Positions 29,538-39,370 are shown, counted from the stretch's first letter. The stretch: DNA of 64,000 bases from Acidobacteriota bacterium (GCA_018269005.1 JAFDVK010000034.1:1-64000); one strand, 5' to 3'. Notes: generated from the letters alone by a model not told the origin. Made by a program: numbers and translations.

Positions 29538-30668
29538 ATGGGCAAGAGAAGATTAAAACTACTGCACTCGATTTTCGCGGTCGAACGCGACCTCATCGTC
29601 GGCGGCCAGGCCGTAATGGAAGGCGTGATGATGCGCACTCCGTCGGCCTATGCGATCGCGTGCCGGCGAAAGGACGGCTCGATCACGACCACCGCCGAAG
29701 CACTGCCTCGGTGGAGCGATAAATACTCATGGCTTAGATTTCCCGTGCTTCGCGGCGGTGCAACGCTCGTCCAGTCGATGGCATTGGGCGTCAAAGCGTT
29801 GAATTTCTCTGCTCGTGTCTGGGAAGAGGACCACGAAGAGAAGCAGACCGAAAAGGTTGCAGCGGGCGAACTTGAGCCTGCACTTGCATCGGGCACGACG
29901 GACGATTCGTTCACGAAAGCACCTGTAAAGGTGGTTCTGCCGGAAGGCGAACCTTCGAAGGCGAAGAAGGCCGCATCTTCGTTGAGTGCCGCGGGTTCGA
30001 TAACGTTCGCCCTTCTATTTAACGTTCTCTTGTTCATCGCCGCACCGCTCCTTTTGACGAATATCCTGTTCATCGCCTTAGGCTGGGCAGATGCCCCGCT
30101 TTTAACGGCGGACGCAGGGTGGTGGACGACCGTCAAGGCTTACATCTGGGAGATCAAGCCGCATTCGTGGCTGGCCTTTAACCTTATCGACGGCATCGTG
30201 CGAATGATCTTTTTCGTAACGATGATCTTGACGATGTCGTGGATCAAGGATATTCGCCGCGTGTTCGAATATCACGGAGCCGAGCACAAGACCGTCTTTA
30301 CTTGGGAAAAAGGTCTTGCCCTTACACCGGCGAACGCGACCGGCCAGCGGCGACAGCATCCGCGTTGCGGCACCTCGTTCCTGATGGTCGTTATGCTGAT
30401 CGCGATCGTGCTTTTCTCGGTGATCAAGTTCGATGCGTTCTGGATGAACCTCGTCGTAAGGATCGCCCTGATGCCGCTCGTTGCAGGCCTCTCGTATGAG
30501 GTCATTCGATATGCGGCTAAGAAAGAATCGGGCGCGATCTTCAAGATTATGACGCTGCCCGGCCTTTGGCTGCAGAACATCACGACGCAGGAACCCGACA
30601 ACGAGCAGCTCGAAGTTGCCATTCGAGCCTTGGAAGAATCTTTAAAGCTCGAACCGGAAACGGTTTAA
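29538..30668 (+). CDS. DUF1385 family membrane protein
   Basis: A 376-residue protein with the DUF1385 signature GGQAVMEGVMMRTP at the N-terminus and EYHGAEHKTVFTWEKG in the second half. Several membrane segments (about 155-180, 215-235, 285-300) are present. The family is conserved immediately upstream of prfA in many bacteria, as it is here with 54 bp spacing. Its biochemical role is unknown. Confidence 0.9.
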   Translation: MGKRRLKLLHSIFAVERDLIVGGQAVMEGVMMRTPSAYAIACRRKDGSITTTAEALPRWSDKYSWLRFPVLRGGATLVQSMALGVKALNFSARVWEEDHEEKQTEKVAAGELEPALASGTTDDSFTKAPVKVVLPEGEPSKAKKAASSLSAAGSITFALLFNVLLFIAAPLLLTNILFIALGWADAPLLTADAGWWTTVKAYIWEIKPHSWLAFNLIDGIVRMIFFVTMILTMSWIKDIRRVFEYHGAEHKTVFTWEKGLALTPANATGQRRQHPRCGTSFLMVVMLIAIVLFSVIKFDAFWMNLVVRIALMPLVAGLSYEVIRYAAKKESGAIFKIMTLPGLWLQNITTQEPDNEQLEVAIRALEESLKLEPETV

Positions 30669-30722
30669 AGGAAGGATAGCCGCACGAGCTTGTGTTTTCC
30701 TGCCTTGCGGCAAAATGTAAGT

Positions 30723-31799
30723 ATGTTTGAGAAACTCGAACAAATTGAAAAGAACTACGAGGAACTGACCGCTCAGATCTCTTCGCCTGAGATCATGGCC
30801 GATATGAAGGCCTATGCGAAGACGATGAAGCAGCATCGGAGCCTTGGCGAGATCGTCGAGAAGTTTCGCGAGGTCAAGAAGATGCGCTCGGATCTCGAAG
30901 GTGCTCGCGATCTCGAACAGATCGCGGATGACGACGAGATGCGGGAAATGGCGGCACTTGAGGCTGCCGATCTCGAAGAGCGTCTCGAAGCGGCGGAAGA
31001 AGCCCTCAAGGTCCTTCTTCTTCCAAAGGATCCGAACGACGAGAAGAACGTTATCCTCGAGATCCGTGCCGGAACGGGCGGCGACGAGGCAACGCTCTTT
31101 GCGGCCGAGATCCTGCGTATGTACGCCCGATATGCCGAGCGGCAGGGCTGGAAAATGGAGATCATGGAAGCGTCCGACACGGGCGTCGGCGGCATCAAAG
31201 AGGCTGTTGCGATGATCGAGGGCGACAACGTCTATTCGAAGATGCGTTTTGAGAGCGGCGTTCATCGCGTACAGCGTGTGCCGCAGACCGAAACTCAAGG
31301 CCGCATCCATACATCGGCGATCACCGTCGCGGTCCTTCCGGAAGCCGAAGAGGTCGATGTTCAGATCAATCAGAACGACCTTCGTATCGATACATTTTGC
31401 TCATCAGGCCCCGGCGGACAGTCGGTCAATACAACGTATTCCGCAGTCCGCATCACGCACCTCCCGACAGGCGTTGTCGTGTCGATGCAGGATGAAAAAT
31501 CGCAGATAAAGAACCGTGAGAAGGCGATGCGCGTACTACGGGCAAGGCTTCAGGAGATCGAAGAGCAAAAGCAGCACGACGCTCTTTCGGCCGAACGCAA
31601 GTCTATGGTCGGCTCCGGCGACCGCTCTGAGAAGATCCGCACTTATAATTTTAAGGAGAATCGCGTTACGGATCACCGCATCGGAATGACCGTCCATCAG
31701 CTAGACCTCGTGATGGAAGGCCAGATCGACGAATTTATCGACGCCTTGCGAACGCATTACCAGACCGAAAAACTCCAGGCAGAAGCAGTTGCTGTATGA
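30723..31799 (+). CDS. prfA: Peptide chain release factor 1
   Basis: A 358-residue class I release factor. The catalytic GGQ is in [12 protein letters not shown], and [27 protein letters not shown] holds the stop-codon reading PxT tripeptide, here PQT rather than the PAT of E. coli RF1. The PxT form assigns it to RF1 (UAA/UAG) rather than RF2. The ATG at 30723 starts the coiled coil. Usually followed by prmC; here a HepT/MntA module follows instead. Confidence 0.95.
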   Translation: MFEKLEQIEKNYEELTAQISSPEIMADMKAYAKTMKQHRSLGEIVEKFREVKKMRSDLEGARDLEQIADDDEMREMAALEAADLEERLEAAEEALKVLLLPKDPNDEKNVILEIRAGTGGDEATLFAAEILRMYARYAERQGWKMEIMEASDTGVGGIKEAVAMIEGDNVYSKMRFESGVHRVQRVPQTETQGRIHTSAITVAVLPEAEEVDVQINQNDLRIDTFCSSGPGGQSVNTTYSAVRITHLPTGVVVSMQDEKSQIKNREKAMRVLRARLQEIEEQKQHDALSAERKSMVGSGDRSEKIRTYNFKENRVTDHRIGMTVHQLDLVMEGQIDEFIDALRTHYQTEKLQAEAVAV

Positions 31800-31806
31800 T
31801 GTTCTT

Positions 31807-32103
31807 ATGAAATCGCGAACTGAGATACTTGGACTGCTGGAGCAGAACAGACGACGACTACGACAATTCGGCGTTCGTGAGATCGGCGTATTCGGGTCCG
31901 TTATTCGCGGAGAGCAGACATCTAAGAGCGATGTTGACGTTCTTGCAGAGTTTGAAAAAAACACCTTTGACTCGTATATGGACCTTCTTTTTTACCTTGA
32001 GGAACTTTTCGAGGCAGACGTGGATCTTGTACTCAAAGGATCGATCAAGCCTTTGATCCGGGAGAATATTTTGGCCGAGACAGTTTATGTCGCGAATCTT
32101 TAG
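31807..32103 (+). CDS. MntA-type minimal nucleotidyltransferase antitoxin
   Basis: A 98-residue nucleotidyltransferase with GSx10DxD (GSVIRGEQTSKSDVD: S31, D42, D44). MntA adenylylates its partner HepT and so neutralises it. It overlaps the HepT frame by 17 bp. The ATG lies 6 nt after TATGAT embedded in the prfA stop region, so it may have its own start or be read through from prfA. Confidence 0.85.
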   Translation: MKSRTEILGLLEQNRRRLRQFGVREIGVFGSVIRGEQTSKSDVDVLAEFEKNTFDSYMDLLFYLEELFEADVDLVLKGSIKPLIRENILAETVYVANL

Positions 32104-32428
32104 GCTTTATCTCGAAGATATACTCAAGAGCTGCCGAAACATACGCACATATGTTTCCGCGATGACCTTTGACGAGTTCTCTTCAGACCAGAAAACGATC
32201 GACGCAGTCGTTCGCAATCTTGAGATCATAGGCGAGGCGGTAAAGTCGCTACCGACCGAATCAAAAGAGGCGAATCCGGAGATTCCATGGAAGAAGATCG
32301 CTCGTTTTCGCGATCTGATCGCACATCATTATTTTAGTGTCAATATAGATATGGTTTGGGATATTTTGCGCACGAAGCTTACGCCCCTCGAAAAGACCGT
32401 TGAAGAAATGTTGACCGTCGAGGATTGA
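32087..32428 (+). CDS. HepT-family ribonuclease toxin
   Basis: A 113-residue HEPN-fold protein. The RNase motif Rx4HxY is intact at R75-DLIA-H80-H81-Y82 (FRDLIAHHYF). HepT is the toxin of the HEPN/MNT toxin-antitoxin systems. The gene overlaps the MntA gene and is followed by a TTG-start overlap with the phosphatase gene. Confidence 0.85.
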   Translation: MSRIFRLYLEDILKSCRNIRTYVSAMTFDEFSSDQKTIDAVVRNLEIIGEAVKSLPTESKEANPEIPWKKIARFRDLIAHHYFSVNIDMVWDILRTKLTPLEKTVEEMLTVED

Positions 32429-33096
32429 TCTTTTCCAAAGTGCCAATTACAAAATTATTTCTCGTACGACACGGACAATCTGCCGGCAACGCCGAAGGCC
32501 GCTTTGGCGGCCACAGTCCGACGCCCCTTTCCGAACTCGGGCTCAGACAGGCGGACTCAGCTGCAAAAGCCCTTCAAAAGGAAGGCATTACTGCTATCTT
32601 TTCAAGCGATCTTCTTCGCGCCGTCCAGACGGCCGAACCGCTGTCGCGTCTGATCGATGTTCCCGTTGTCCCGACCACAGCTTTTCGCGAACGAAACGTC
32701 GGTGTACTCGAAGGTCTTACCTTCGACGAATCAAAGGCCGCTTACCCGGACGACTTTTACGCTCTTGTAAACCGTAATCTAAATCACGTAATTACGGACG
32801 GCGAGAGTTATCGCGAGCTTCTGCATCGAAGTACGGAAGAGCTGTGGCGTATTCTGAACACGCATATCGGCGGGCGCGTCGCGATCTTTTCGCACACGGG
32901 CGTGATCTGCTACTTGACGCTGCATTTAATGGGAGCCATCCATCGCGGAACGAAGACGACTCCGTGGCTTATCACTTCGAACTGCGGGATCAATAGGTTC
33001 GAGATACGCAGCCGCCGCAATATCCGCATCCTTGCACTGAACGACACTCGGCATTTGATGCAGACGACGGGAGAAGACGCGTTCGCCGCACGCTGA
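32425..33096 (+). CDS. Histidine phosphatase (phosphoglycerate mutase-like)
   Basis: A protein of about 223 residues with the RHG motif LVRHGQSAGNAEGRFGG and a second catalytic-pocket arginine/histidine set (SSDLLRAVQTAEPL, VAIFSHTGVICYL). Two starts are possible: TTG at 32425, overlapping the HepT stop, or GTG at 32440, giving MPITKLFLVRHG. The specific phosphate substrate is not known. Converges with the flavoprotein gene. Confidence 0.85.
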   Translation: MIFSKVPITKLFLVRHGQSAGNAEGRFGGHSPTPLSELGLRQADSAAKALQKEGITAIFSSDLLRAVQTAEPLSRLIDVPVVPTTAFRERNVGVLEGLTFDESKAAYPDDFYALVNRNLNHVITDGESYRELLHRSTEELWRILNTHIGGRVAIFSHTGVICYLTLHLMGAIHRGTKTTPWLITSNCGINRFEIRSRRNIRILALNDTRHLMQTTGEDAFAAR

Positions 33097-33103
33097 TCGG
33101 AAT

Positions 33104-34036
33104 TCACGAGCTTGCTAACCGTGATTTGATCACTTTTATTGCCGTCGCAGCGTGTCCGACAGCGGTCGCGATCGTCGGCGAGAGCGGCGAGGCTACATCG
33201 CCGATCGCAAAGATCTTCGCGACGCTCGTCTCGCAGTTCGCATCGATGATCACATATCCTTTGGCATCGCGCGTTACTATCCCATCGACAAGTTCCGAAT
33301 TCGGCATAACACCGATGCGAACGAGTAAAAAGTCCGTTTCGATCCGCTGAACGCCGTTTTTGCCTTCCAAGCCAACAGCTTGCAGCTTTCCCTCTGAGCC
33401 AAAAAGCCCCGTGATCACCGCATTTTCAATGATCTTGATCTTCGGGTTTCGACGGACGGGTTCGAGAAATTCGGCTCTCGCACGAAAATGCGACGAATGA
33501 TGGACAAGAGTTACTTCCGAGGCGAATTTTGCGAGGATCAATGCATTCTCAAAGGCCGCATCTCCGCCGCCTACGATCACAACGCGGGAATTCGCCGTCT
33601 CCGCGGCTTGTTTGGCACCGGATTCAAGAACGCCGTAAAGTTCCGTTTCACCGGGAAGATCGAGCCTTCGGCGTCGTACGCCGGTCGCGAGCACGGCCGC
33701 CTTCGCCTTGATCCCTTCGCCTGAAGCGAGCTCGACCCGCAAAGCCTCCGGATCGATCGAGGCCGCACTCGAATCGATACGAAGGTCACCTCCCAGGGCC
33801 TTTGCCTGTTCTGCAAACTCGTCCGCGAGCTTGCGTGGGTCGATCTCCCGAATCCCGGGATAGTTCCTGACCGGTTGGAATATTTTCCTGAGTTGGCCGC
33901 CGGTCGATCCGTCCTTTTCGAGTACGATGTTCGACAGGCCAAGGTCCGAACACCAGATCGACGCGGCCATTCCGGCCGGCCCGCCCCCGATGATAACTAC
34001 GTCTTTTTCCACTGATTTACTGCTCAGAAGTGTCAC
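33104..34036 (-). CDS. Thioredoxin-reductase-like flavoprotein lacking CxxC
   Basis: A 310-residue two-dinucleotide-domain flavoprotein. FAD motif IIGGGPAGMAAS and NADPH motif VVIVGGGDAAFENA are intact, and the ATGVRRRRLDLPGE and IFAIGDVAS blocks match the TrxR fold. The catalytic CxxC expected at about residues 135-138 (CATCDG in TrxR) is replaced by GVLESGAKQAAETA, so it cannot reduce thioredoxin. It is likely a TrxR-like ferredoxin-NADP reductase or related oxidoreductase. Start is GTG. Confidence 0.85.
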   Translation of the reverse strand: MTLLSSKSVEKDVVIIGGGPAGMAASIWCSDLGLSNIVLEKDGSTGGQLRKIFQPVRNYPGIREIDPRKLADEFAEQAKALGGDLRIDSSAASIDPEALRVELASGEGIKAKAAVLATGVRRRRLDLPGETELYGVLESGAKQAAETANSRVVIVGGGDAAFENALILAKFASEVTLVHHSSHFRARAEFLEPVRRNPKIKIIENAVITGLFGSEGKLQAVGLEGKNGVQRIETDFLLVRIGVMPNSELVDGIVTRDAKGYVIIDANCETSVAKIFAIGDVASPLSPTIATAVGHAATAIKVIKSRLASS

Positions 34037-34295
34037 ACCTTTTTGTCAATCGAAAGTAACAAATATTGTCACATTGGGCGATCGGTCGCTAAAGCGGGTC
34101 CCCGGCCGAAACTCAACATAAGTCCGCTATACCCAATATTTTACACAAGTTCCGGTCAATTTTGATAGTCGCACGATCGGAGTGTTTTGATGGCATCAGA
34201 GTTGCTTGTAGCAGTAGTGTCTTAGTGGGCGCAGCCTGTCTTGGTGGCCCGATCGTAATTCGCGAATTCTCTTTACAAACCAGAAAACCTGACCT

Positions 34296-36521
34296 ATGAG
34301 ACTCAAAATCGAACCCTCCGCCTACACACCGGCAGAGACGCTAACCGGCGAATCTGCTCCCGCATCTGCTTATTCGGCCGACCTTCGGGCGCTCGTTGCT
34401 GAAGGTGTTGCCGCTGCTCAAGCCGGCGATAGGGCCCGTGCGCGCGTTCTGCTGACACAGGCCACCGACAAAGACCCGGCGAACGCGGAAGCGTGGATGT
34501 GGCTGGCTTCGATCAGCGAATACCCCGAAGAACTTCTTGTTTTCTTGAACAAGGTCCTGGAGTGCGATCCGTCAAATCAGCGCGCTATCGACTGGCATGC
34601 TTCGACTTGTTCGCTGATCGCGAAGAATTTTGTCCACCGCGGAGTTGCCGCAAAGGACGAGGGTAATCAGGAACTTGCGCTTGATTGCTTCGAAAAAGCG
34701 ATCGAAAGCGACCCTAATAGTGAAATGGCGTGGTTCTGGAAAGCTTCGATCGCCCCTGAAGAATCCGTTGTCGTCGAATGCCTCAACCGCGTGCTTGAGA
34801 TAAATCCCGATAACGACGACGCGCGGATCGCTCTTGCATCGATCGATGATGCCCGGATCGAAACTCGCTACCTTGCTGTTCAAAAGACCGTCGCGAGCGG
34901 CAATTGGTATGAAGCTCTGACCGAGCTCGATGAGTTCCTCGCCGACAACCTCGCGAACGTTGATGCATGGACGCTTCGCTCGCATATTTCCTCGAGTCTC
35001 GAAGAAAAGCTTCTCTGCTATGAACGCGTGCTGAGCCTCGATCCTGACAACCGATTCGCGGCGGCAGGACGTGAATTCCTGAATGACCTCAACGCAGCCG
35101 CGAAACCGGCAGTTGCCGAGCAGCCGGCGGTCGTAGCGGAAGAAGAGACCGCGGCAGACGAAGGGAACGGAAATGCGATCGCAATGCCGAACGACATCCC
35201 GCTCGAGGCCGCAAACCCGGTTCCGACGGGCAATGAAACGCGGCTCGATCCGCCCTATTTCCCGGTGGCCGCGGATAACGCAGAGCCGGCCTCGGAGTAT
35301 TTGCCAGACAGTGAACCTGAGGTTGATCCGATGATAATGGCGGCTGTGCTCGCCGAACTCGAAGCGAACGACAAGACCGACATTCTCGAGCCGATAGAAG
35401 TCGTTGAGCCGCATTTTGACGGTGAGATACATATTTCTTCAGATGATGAAGAGATCGATGCCCATTCGAACACTCTAGAGTTCAGCAGTATTCCCGAAGG
35501 CTCGCCCTTCAACGATCTTGTCGAGGATCGCAAGGTCGAGCAGCCTGAAGAGCCACTGTTCGATGACGACGACCTTATTCTCGAGAGCGGCACGCTCGAT
35601 CTTGCCCCTGAGTCCGACGTGTCGGCCGGTGTCGAGAATTTTTTAAAGGCATACGACGAAAGATTTGCTGAAACCAATGAAGTTTCCGAGCCGGAGCCCG
35701 TACTCGAGGACGAGTCGGCGATTCACGAAACGTTCGGAGCACCGCTGATCTCGTCAGTTCCTGAATATGAATGCCCCTTCTGCGCGTCGGCCATCGACCC
35801 GAAGGCATTCTCATGCAAAGACTGCCGAGCGATCCTTTCGCTTGACGATGTTGAGGCGATCCTCGCCAGCACCACGGGCGATCTTGAGCAGATCCACGAG
35901 GCAGTGGTCGAAATGGAAGCATCCTTGAATTCGCGTGAGTTCACTGCACACGAGCTCATCGACCTTGGGATGGGCCATCTCAACCTCAAGAATTTTGACC
36001 GCGGGCTTCGTTACCTTCAGGAAGCCGCACGCCTTGACCCGGACAACGTCATTTTCGTCTCGCAGGTCAATTCGCTCGCGATCCGGCTCGACGAGATACG
36101 CCGCCGCGAAGCATCTTCGGACAGCAAGCCAAAGGGCTGCTCTATCCTCGTCGTCGATGACAGTGCTACCGTCCGCAAGCTGATCTCGAACAAGCTCGAA
36201 AAGCACGGGCACACCGTGATCTGCGCTTCGGACGGCGTCGAAGCCATGGAGGCTATCGACAATTTCACGCCGGAACTCGTCCTTCTCGATATCACGATGC
36301 CGCGAATGGACGGCTATCAGGTCTGCAAAATGATCCGCTCGCACGAGACGGCCAAAGAAGTGCCTGTTGTGATGATCTCCGGAAAAGACGGCTTCTTCGA
36401 TAAAGTTCGCGGCAAGATGTCCGGCTGCACCGGCTATATTACAAAGCCGTTCGGCCCTGAGACCTTGATGAAGGCTCTGGATACTTACCTGACGCAGCCG
36501 CAGCGACCTGTTGTAGAATGA
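34296..36521 (+). CDS. TPR - zinc ribbon - response-regulator receiver protein
   Basis: A 741-residue protein. TPR-like repeats fill about 25-275, followed by a long acidic low-complexity linker. A four-cysteine zinc ribbon (CPFC...CKDC) lies at about 490-510, another TPR-like segment at about 545-600, and a C-terminal CheY-like receiver at 614-741. Receiver acidic residues 621-622, phospho-Asp 665 (LLDITMP), Ser at 695 and Lys 717 (TKPF) are in place. No DNA-binding domain, so the output is probably protein interaction. It precedes the CheA-like kinase by 53 bp. Confidence 0.88.
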   Translation: MRLKIEPSAYTPAETLTGESAPASAYSADLRALVAEGVAAAQAGDRARARVLLTQATDKDPANAEAWMWLASISEYPEELLVFLNKVLECDPSNQRAIDWHASTCSLIAKNFVHRGVAAKDEGNQELALDCFEKAIESDPNSEMAWFWKASIAPEESVVVECLNRVLEINPDNDDARIALASIDDARIETRYLAVQKTVASGNWYEALTELDEFLADNLANVDAWTLRSHISSSLEEKLLCYERVLSLDPDNRFAAAGREFLNDLNAAAKPAVAEQPAVVAEEETAADEGNGNAIAMPNDIPLEAANPVPTGNETRLDPPYFPVAADNAEPASEYLPDSEPEVDPMIMAAVLAELEANDKTDILEPIEVVEPHFDGEIHISSDDEEIDAHSNTLEFSSIPEGSPFNDLVEDRKVEQPEEPLFDDDDLILESGTLDLAPESDVSAGVENFLKAYDERFAETNEVSEPEPVLEDESAIHETFGAPLISSVPEYECPFCASAIDPKAFSCKDCRAILSLDDVEAILASTTGDLEQIHEAVVEMEASLNSREFTAHELIDLGMGHLNLKNFDRGLRYLQEAARLDPDNVIFVSQVNSLAIRLDEIRRREASSDSKPKGCSILVVDDSATVRKLISNKLEKHGHTVICASDGVEAMEAIDNFTPELVLLDITMPRMDGYQVCKMIRSHETAKEVPVVMISGKDGFFDKVRGKMSGCTGYITKPFGPETLMKALDTYLTQPQRPVVE

Positions 36522-36574
36522 TTTGCGGCGGGGTAAGTATCTTACCCGGCAGGTCGTAAGCTTGCTGTCCGCAA

Positions 36575-38635
36575 ATGGAACCTTTAGAACTGCAAACATT
36601 GTTGGAGACCGCCGAGAGGCAGATCTCTCTTGCACGGTCGAGTTTACTTGTTGTCGCGCAAACAGGCGCCGAAACGGGAAACTTGGCCGTCGCCGCGCGC
36701 GCCCTTCGCGAATTAAAGGTCCAAACGACCGAGCAGTCCCTCGATGACGTGACAAGTGCGATCGTCGATTGTGAGAATGCTCTCGATGCCCTGTTCTTAT
36801 CCGGGGCGGCCTCATCCTCGGATGCGTATTCGATCCTCGATCTGGTCGCCAAGATCGAATCCGTCCTGCTCGAAATGCCGCTGCTCTCCGGCGGGCTGGT
36901 CGATGATGTTTCAGGTTTTCTCGATGCGTCGTTCGAGCAGATCGCCCCGCGGCCCGCGGCCGAAGAGCCCGACGAGGCGTCGACCGCATGGGTCGAAGAA
37001 GAATTTGAGATCGACGAGGAGACTCTCGACATCTTTCGCACCGAAGCGACCGATCTGCTCTCACAGATCGCCAACGATCTCGGCCGTCTTCAGATGGGCG
37101 CTGAGGCACAGTCCGCACTTTGGGATATACGCCGAAGTGCTCACACCTTCAAAGGTGCCGCGGGCGTGGTCGGGCTGAAGAAAGCGTCTGAACTCGCGCA
37201 TCAAATGGAAGATCTGCTCGACAAGCTCGTCGAGAATGATCGGCCCGCAGATCCGTCGATCATCGAACTGCTCTACGACGCATTGAGTCAACTTGGCTCG
37301 GTCGTCGGCACGCACAGCACGGGCGATTCCGTTACGGACCTCGGTGAACGATTTGCGTCCGCGATCGCCTCTCTCGGGTCCGCCGCAAACGGAAATGAAA
37401 AGGCGAAGCCGCGGACGGTATCGCCATTTCGCAAACCCGACAAAAAGCTCCATTCTCCGATCGTCCGTGTTTCGCTCGAACGGCTCGACGATCTTATTCA
37501 GCTTGCCACCAAACTCGCAGCGAATAACGAATTGCTTGAGAACGCACTGGCCGAGCAGCGGGATGGCAGAACGGAGAATGATTCAGATACCATTTCCGAG
37601 ATCTTGTTCGCCGCTCATGAGATCACGGGAGCACTCGTCGAGAATCTTCGCCGCGTGCGCATGCAGCGGTTCGGCACGCTCGAAACTCGCCTCAATCGCG
37701 CCGTGCATGTAACCTGTGAAGAAGAGGGCAAGCATGCCGCCCTTGCGATCGAAAATGGCGATGTCGAGATCGATACGCTGCTCATTGACGCGCTCGTTGA
37801 ACCACTCCTGCATCTGCTGCGCAATTCGGTCGTCCATGGCATCGAACCGTCTGACCAGCGTCGCCTGCTCGGTAAACGCGAGAAAGGCAGCATCATCGTC
37901 AAGGTGCGTTCCGCGGACGGCCTCGTGCTTATATCCGTCGAAGATGACGGACGAGGCATCGTCGCCGAAACTTTGAAGCAGCGCGCCGTCAAGAACGGAC
38001 TTCTCTCCTACGAGGATGCGGCCAAACTCTCCGAAGCCGCGGCTCAGCAGCTGATCTTTGCTCAAGGATTAACGACGGCTGCAAAGATCAACCTCAATGC
38101 CGGGCGAGGCGTCGGAATGTCCATCGTAAAGGAAAGCGTCGAGCATCTCGGCGGAACCGTCGAGGTGATGTCCGAACCGCTGAAAGGAACGCGGTTCGTC
38201 CTCAGTGTGCCGGTCCACGCGGCTGCTCCGGCCCACAAGATCGAACAGCTTACAAAGGACAAAGGGACGGCTCCGCTCGTGCTGATCGTCGATGACAGCG
38301 CAAGCATACGCAAACACAACACGACTCTGATCGAGAACGCCGGTTTTAGAACAATAACTGCGAAGGACGGCGTCGAGGCTCTCGAAGTTCTGCTTTCGGG
38401 TTCGTGGCGTCCAGACCTGATAATGTCGGACGTCGAGATGCCGCGTATGGACGGTTGGCAGCTTCTTGAAACAATCGGCGGCTCCGAAGACCTTGCTTCG
38501 ATCCCGGTCGCCTTGGTCACCTCGCTCGACACGGACGATCATCGTCTGCGTGCCGCGGAACTTGGCGCTTCGTACTATTTCGTTAAGCCGCTTAAGGTGG
38601 AAAATTTGAAGGAACTTACAGTTTCTTTGAATTAG
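36575..38635 (+). CDS. CheA-like hybrid histidine kinase with receiver, no CheW domain
   Basis: A 686-residue kinase. It has an Hpt domain with phospho-His190 (RRSAHTFKGAAG), a dimerisation helix, and a CheA-type HATPase. The HATPase shows the N box LLRNSVVHGIEP, G1 VEDDGRGI and G2 GRGVGMSIVKESV. A receiver occupies about 566-686 (DD573-574, phospho-Asp 619 in MSDVEMP, Thr 649, Lys 671). The CheW-like P5 domain normally found between HATPase and receiver is absent. Together with the preceding receiver protein it likely forms a PilL/PixL-like phosphorelay. Confidence 0.9.
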   Translation: MEPLELQTLLETAERQISLARSSLLVVAQTGAETGNLAVAARALRELKVQTTEQSLDDVTSAIVDCENALDALFLSGAASSSDAYSILDLVAKIESVLLEMPLLSGGLVDDVSGFLDASFEQIAPRPAAEEPDEASTAWVEEEFEIDEETLDIFRTEATDLLSQIANDLGRLQMGAEAQSALWDIRRSAHTFKGAAGVVGLKKASELAHQMEDLLDKLVENDRPADPSIIELLYDALSQLGSVVGTHSTGDSVTDLGERFASAIASLGSAANGNEKAKPRTVSPFRKPDKKLHSPIVRVSLERLDDLIQLATKLAANNELLENALAEQRDGRTENDSDTISEILFAAHEITGALVENLRRVRMQRFGTLETRLNRAVHVTCEEEGKHAALAIENGDVEIDTLLIDALVEPLLHLLRNSVVHGIEPSDQRRLLGKREKGSIIVKVRSADGLVLISVEDDGRGIVAETLKQRAVKNGLLSYEDAAKLSEAAAQQLIFAQGLTTAAKINLNAGRGVGMSIVKESVEHLGGTVEVMSEPLKGTRFVLSVPVHAAAPAHKIEQLTKDKGTAPLVLIVDDSASIRKHNTTLIENAGFRTITAKDGVEALEVLLSGSWRPDLIMSDVEMPRMDGWQLLETIGGSEDLASIPVALVTSLDTDDHRLRAAELGASYYFVKPLKVENLKELTVSLN

Positions 38636-38644
38636 CGGATGATC

Positions 38645-39367
38645 TCATTTTCCCGGCGGTTTGCTCGGACGCAGTTCGATCCTGCTCGGCAATGCCCTCG
38701 CATCCATTCTGAAAAGATCAAGAACGACTTCGCCGATATCTTCCGGCTGGAGCTGCCAGGCTTTGTCCTCAGACGGCGTGTCGCCGCCGAAATAAGTATT
38801 CACGCTGCCGGGACATATCCCGGTAACCTTTATGTTGTCCGCGCGTACTTCCTGCATCAACGCCTCTGTGAATCCGTTCACGCCGAATTTTGAGGCGTTG
38901 TAGGCCGCAGCTTTCGGCTGGGCGTATTGGCCCATCAGCGACGAGATGTTGATGATGTAACCACCGCCCTGGACCTTCATCAACGGGATCGCATAGTGGC
39001 ATGCATAGAACGTTCCGAAAAGATTTGTTTCAAGAGTTTGCCGAAAGATCTCACCGCTGGTTTCCTCGACGGTCGTGCCATTGAAACCCACACCGGCACT
39101 GTTCACGAGAATATCGACGCCGCCAAATACCCTGACGGCCCCTTCGAGCATCTGGCGAACCTGACCTTCGCTGCGGACGTCGCAGGGTTCGCCCGACGCT
39201 TCGCCTTTCTCAGACAGTTTCGCTACCGCGGCGCGCACATCTGTTTTCGAGCGGCCGCAGATAAATACCTTCGCACCCGACCTTACAAGCGCATCGGCAA
39301 TGCCAAGGCCGATGCCTTTGGTGCCGCCAGTGATGACGGCGACTTTTCCGCCAAGTTCGAACGCCAT
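38645..39367 (-). CDS. Short-chain dehydrogenase/reductase
   Basis: A 240-residue classical SDR. Seen are the cofactor TGGTKGIG motif, NSAG structural motif, and the catalytic S-Y-K set (SSLMGQYAQPKAAAYNASKFG). The substrate is not known. It follows the gatB stop by 3 bp on the same strand, so the two are likely co-transcribed. It converges on the hybrid kinase gene with 9 bp between their stops. Confidence 0.9.
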   Translation of the reverse strand: MAFELGGKVAVITGGTKGIGLGIADALVRSGAKVFICGRSKTDVRAAVAKLSEKGEASGEPCDVRSEGQVRQMLEGAVRVFGGVDILVNSAGVGFNGTTVEETSGEIFRQTLETNLFGTFYACHYAIPLMKVQGGGYIINISSLMGQYAQPKAAAYNASKFGVNGFTEALMQEVRADNIKVTGICPGSVNTYFGGDTPSEDKAWQLQPEDIGEVVLDLFRMDARALPSRIELRPSKPPGK

Positions 39368-39370
39368 TCT

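Noticed and set aside
35811..37118. 435-codon open frame on the minus strand across the receiver and kinase genes
   Set aside because: It is antisense to two well-supported signalling genes and has an extremely Arg/Ser-rich composition.
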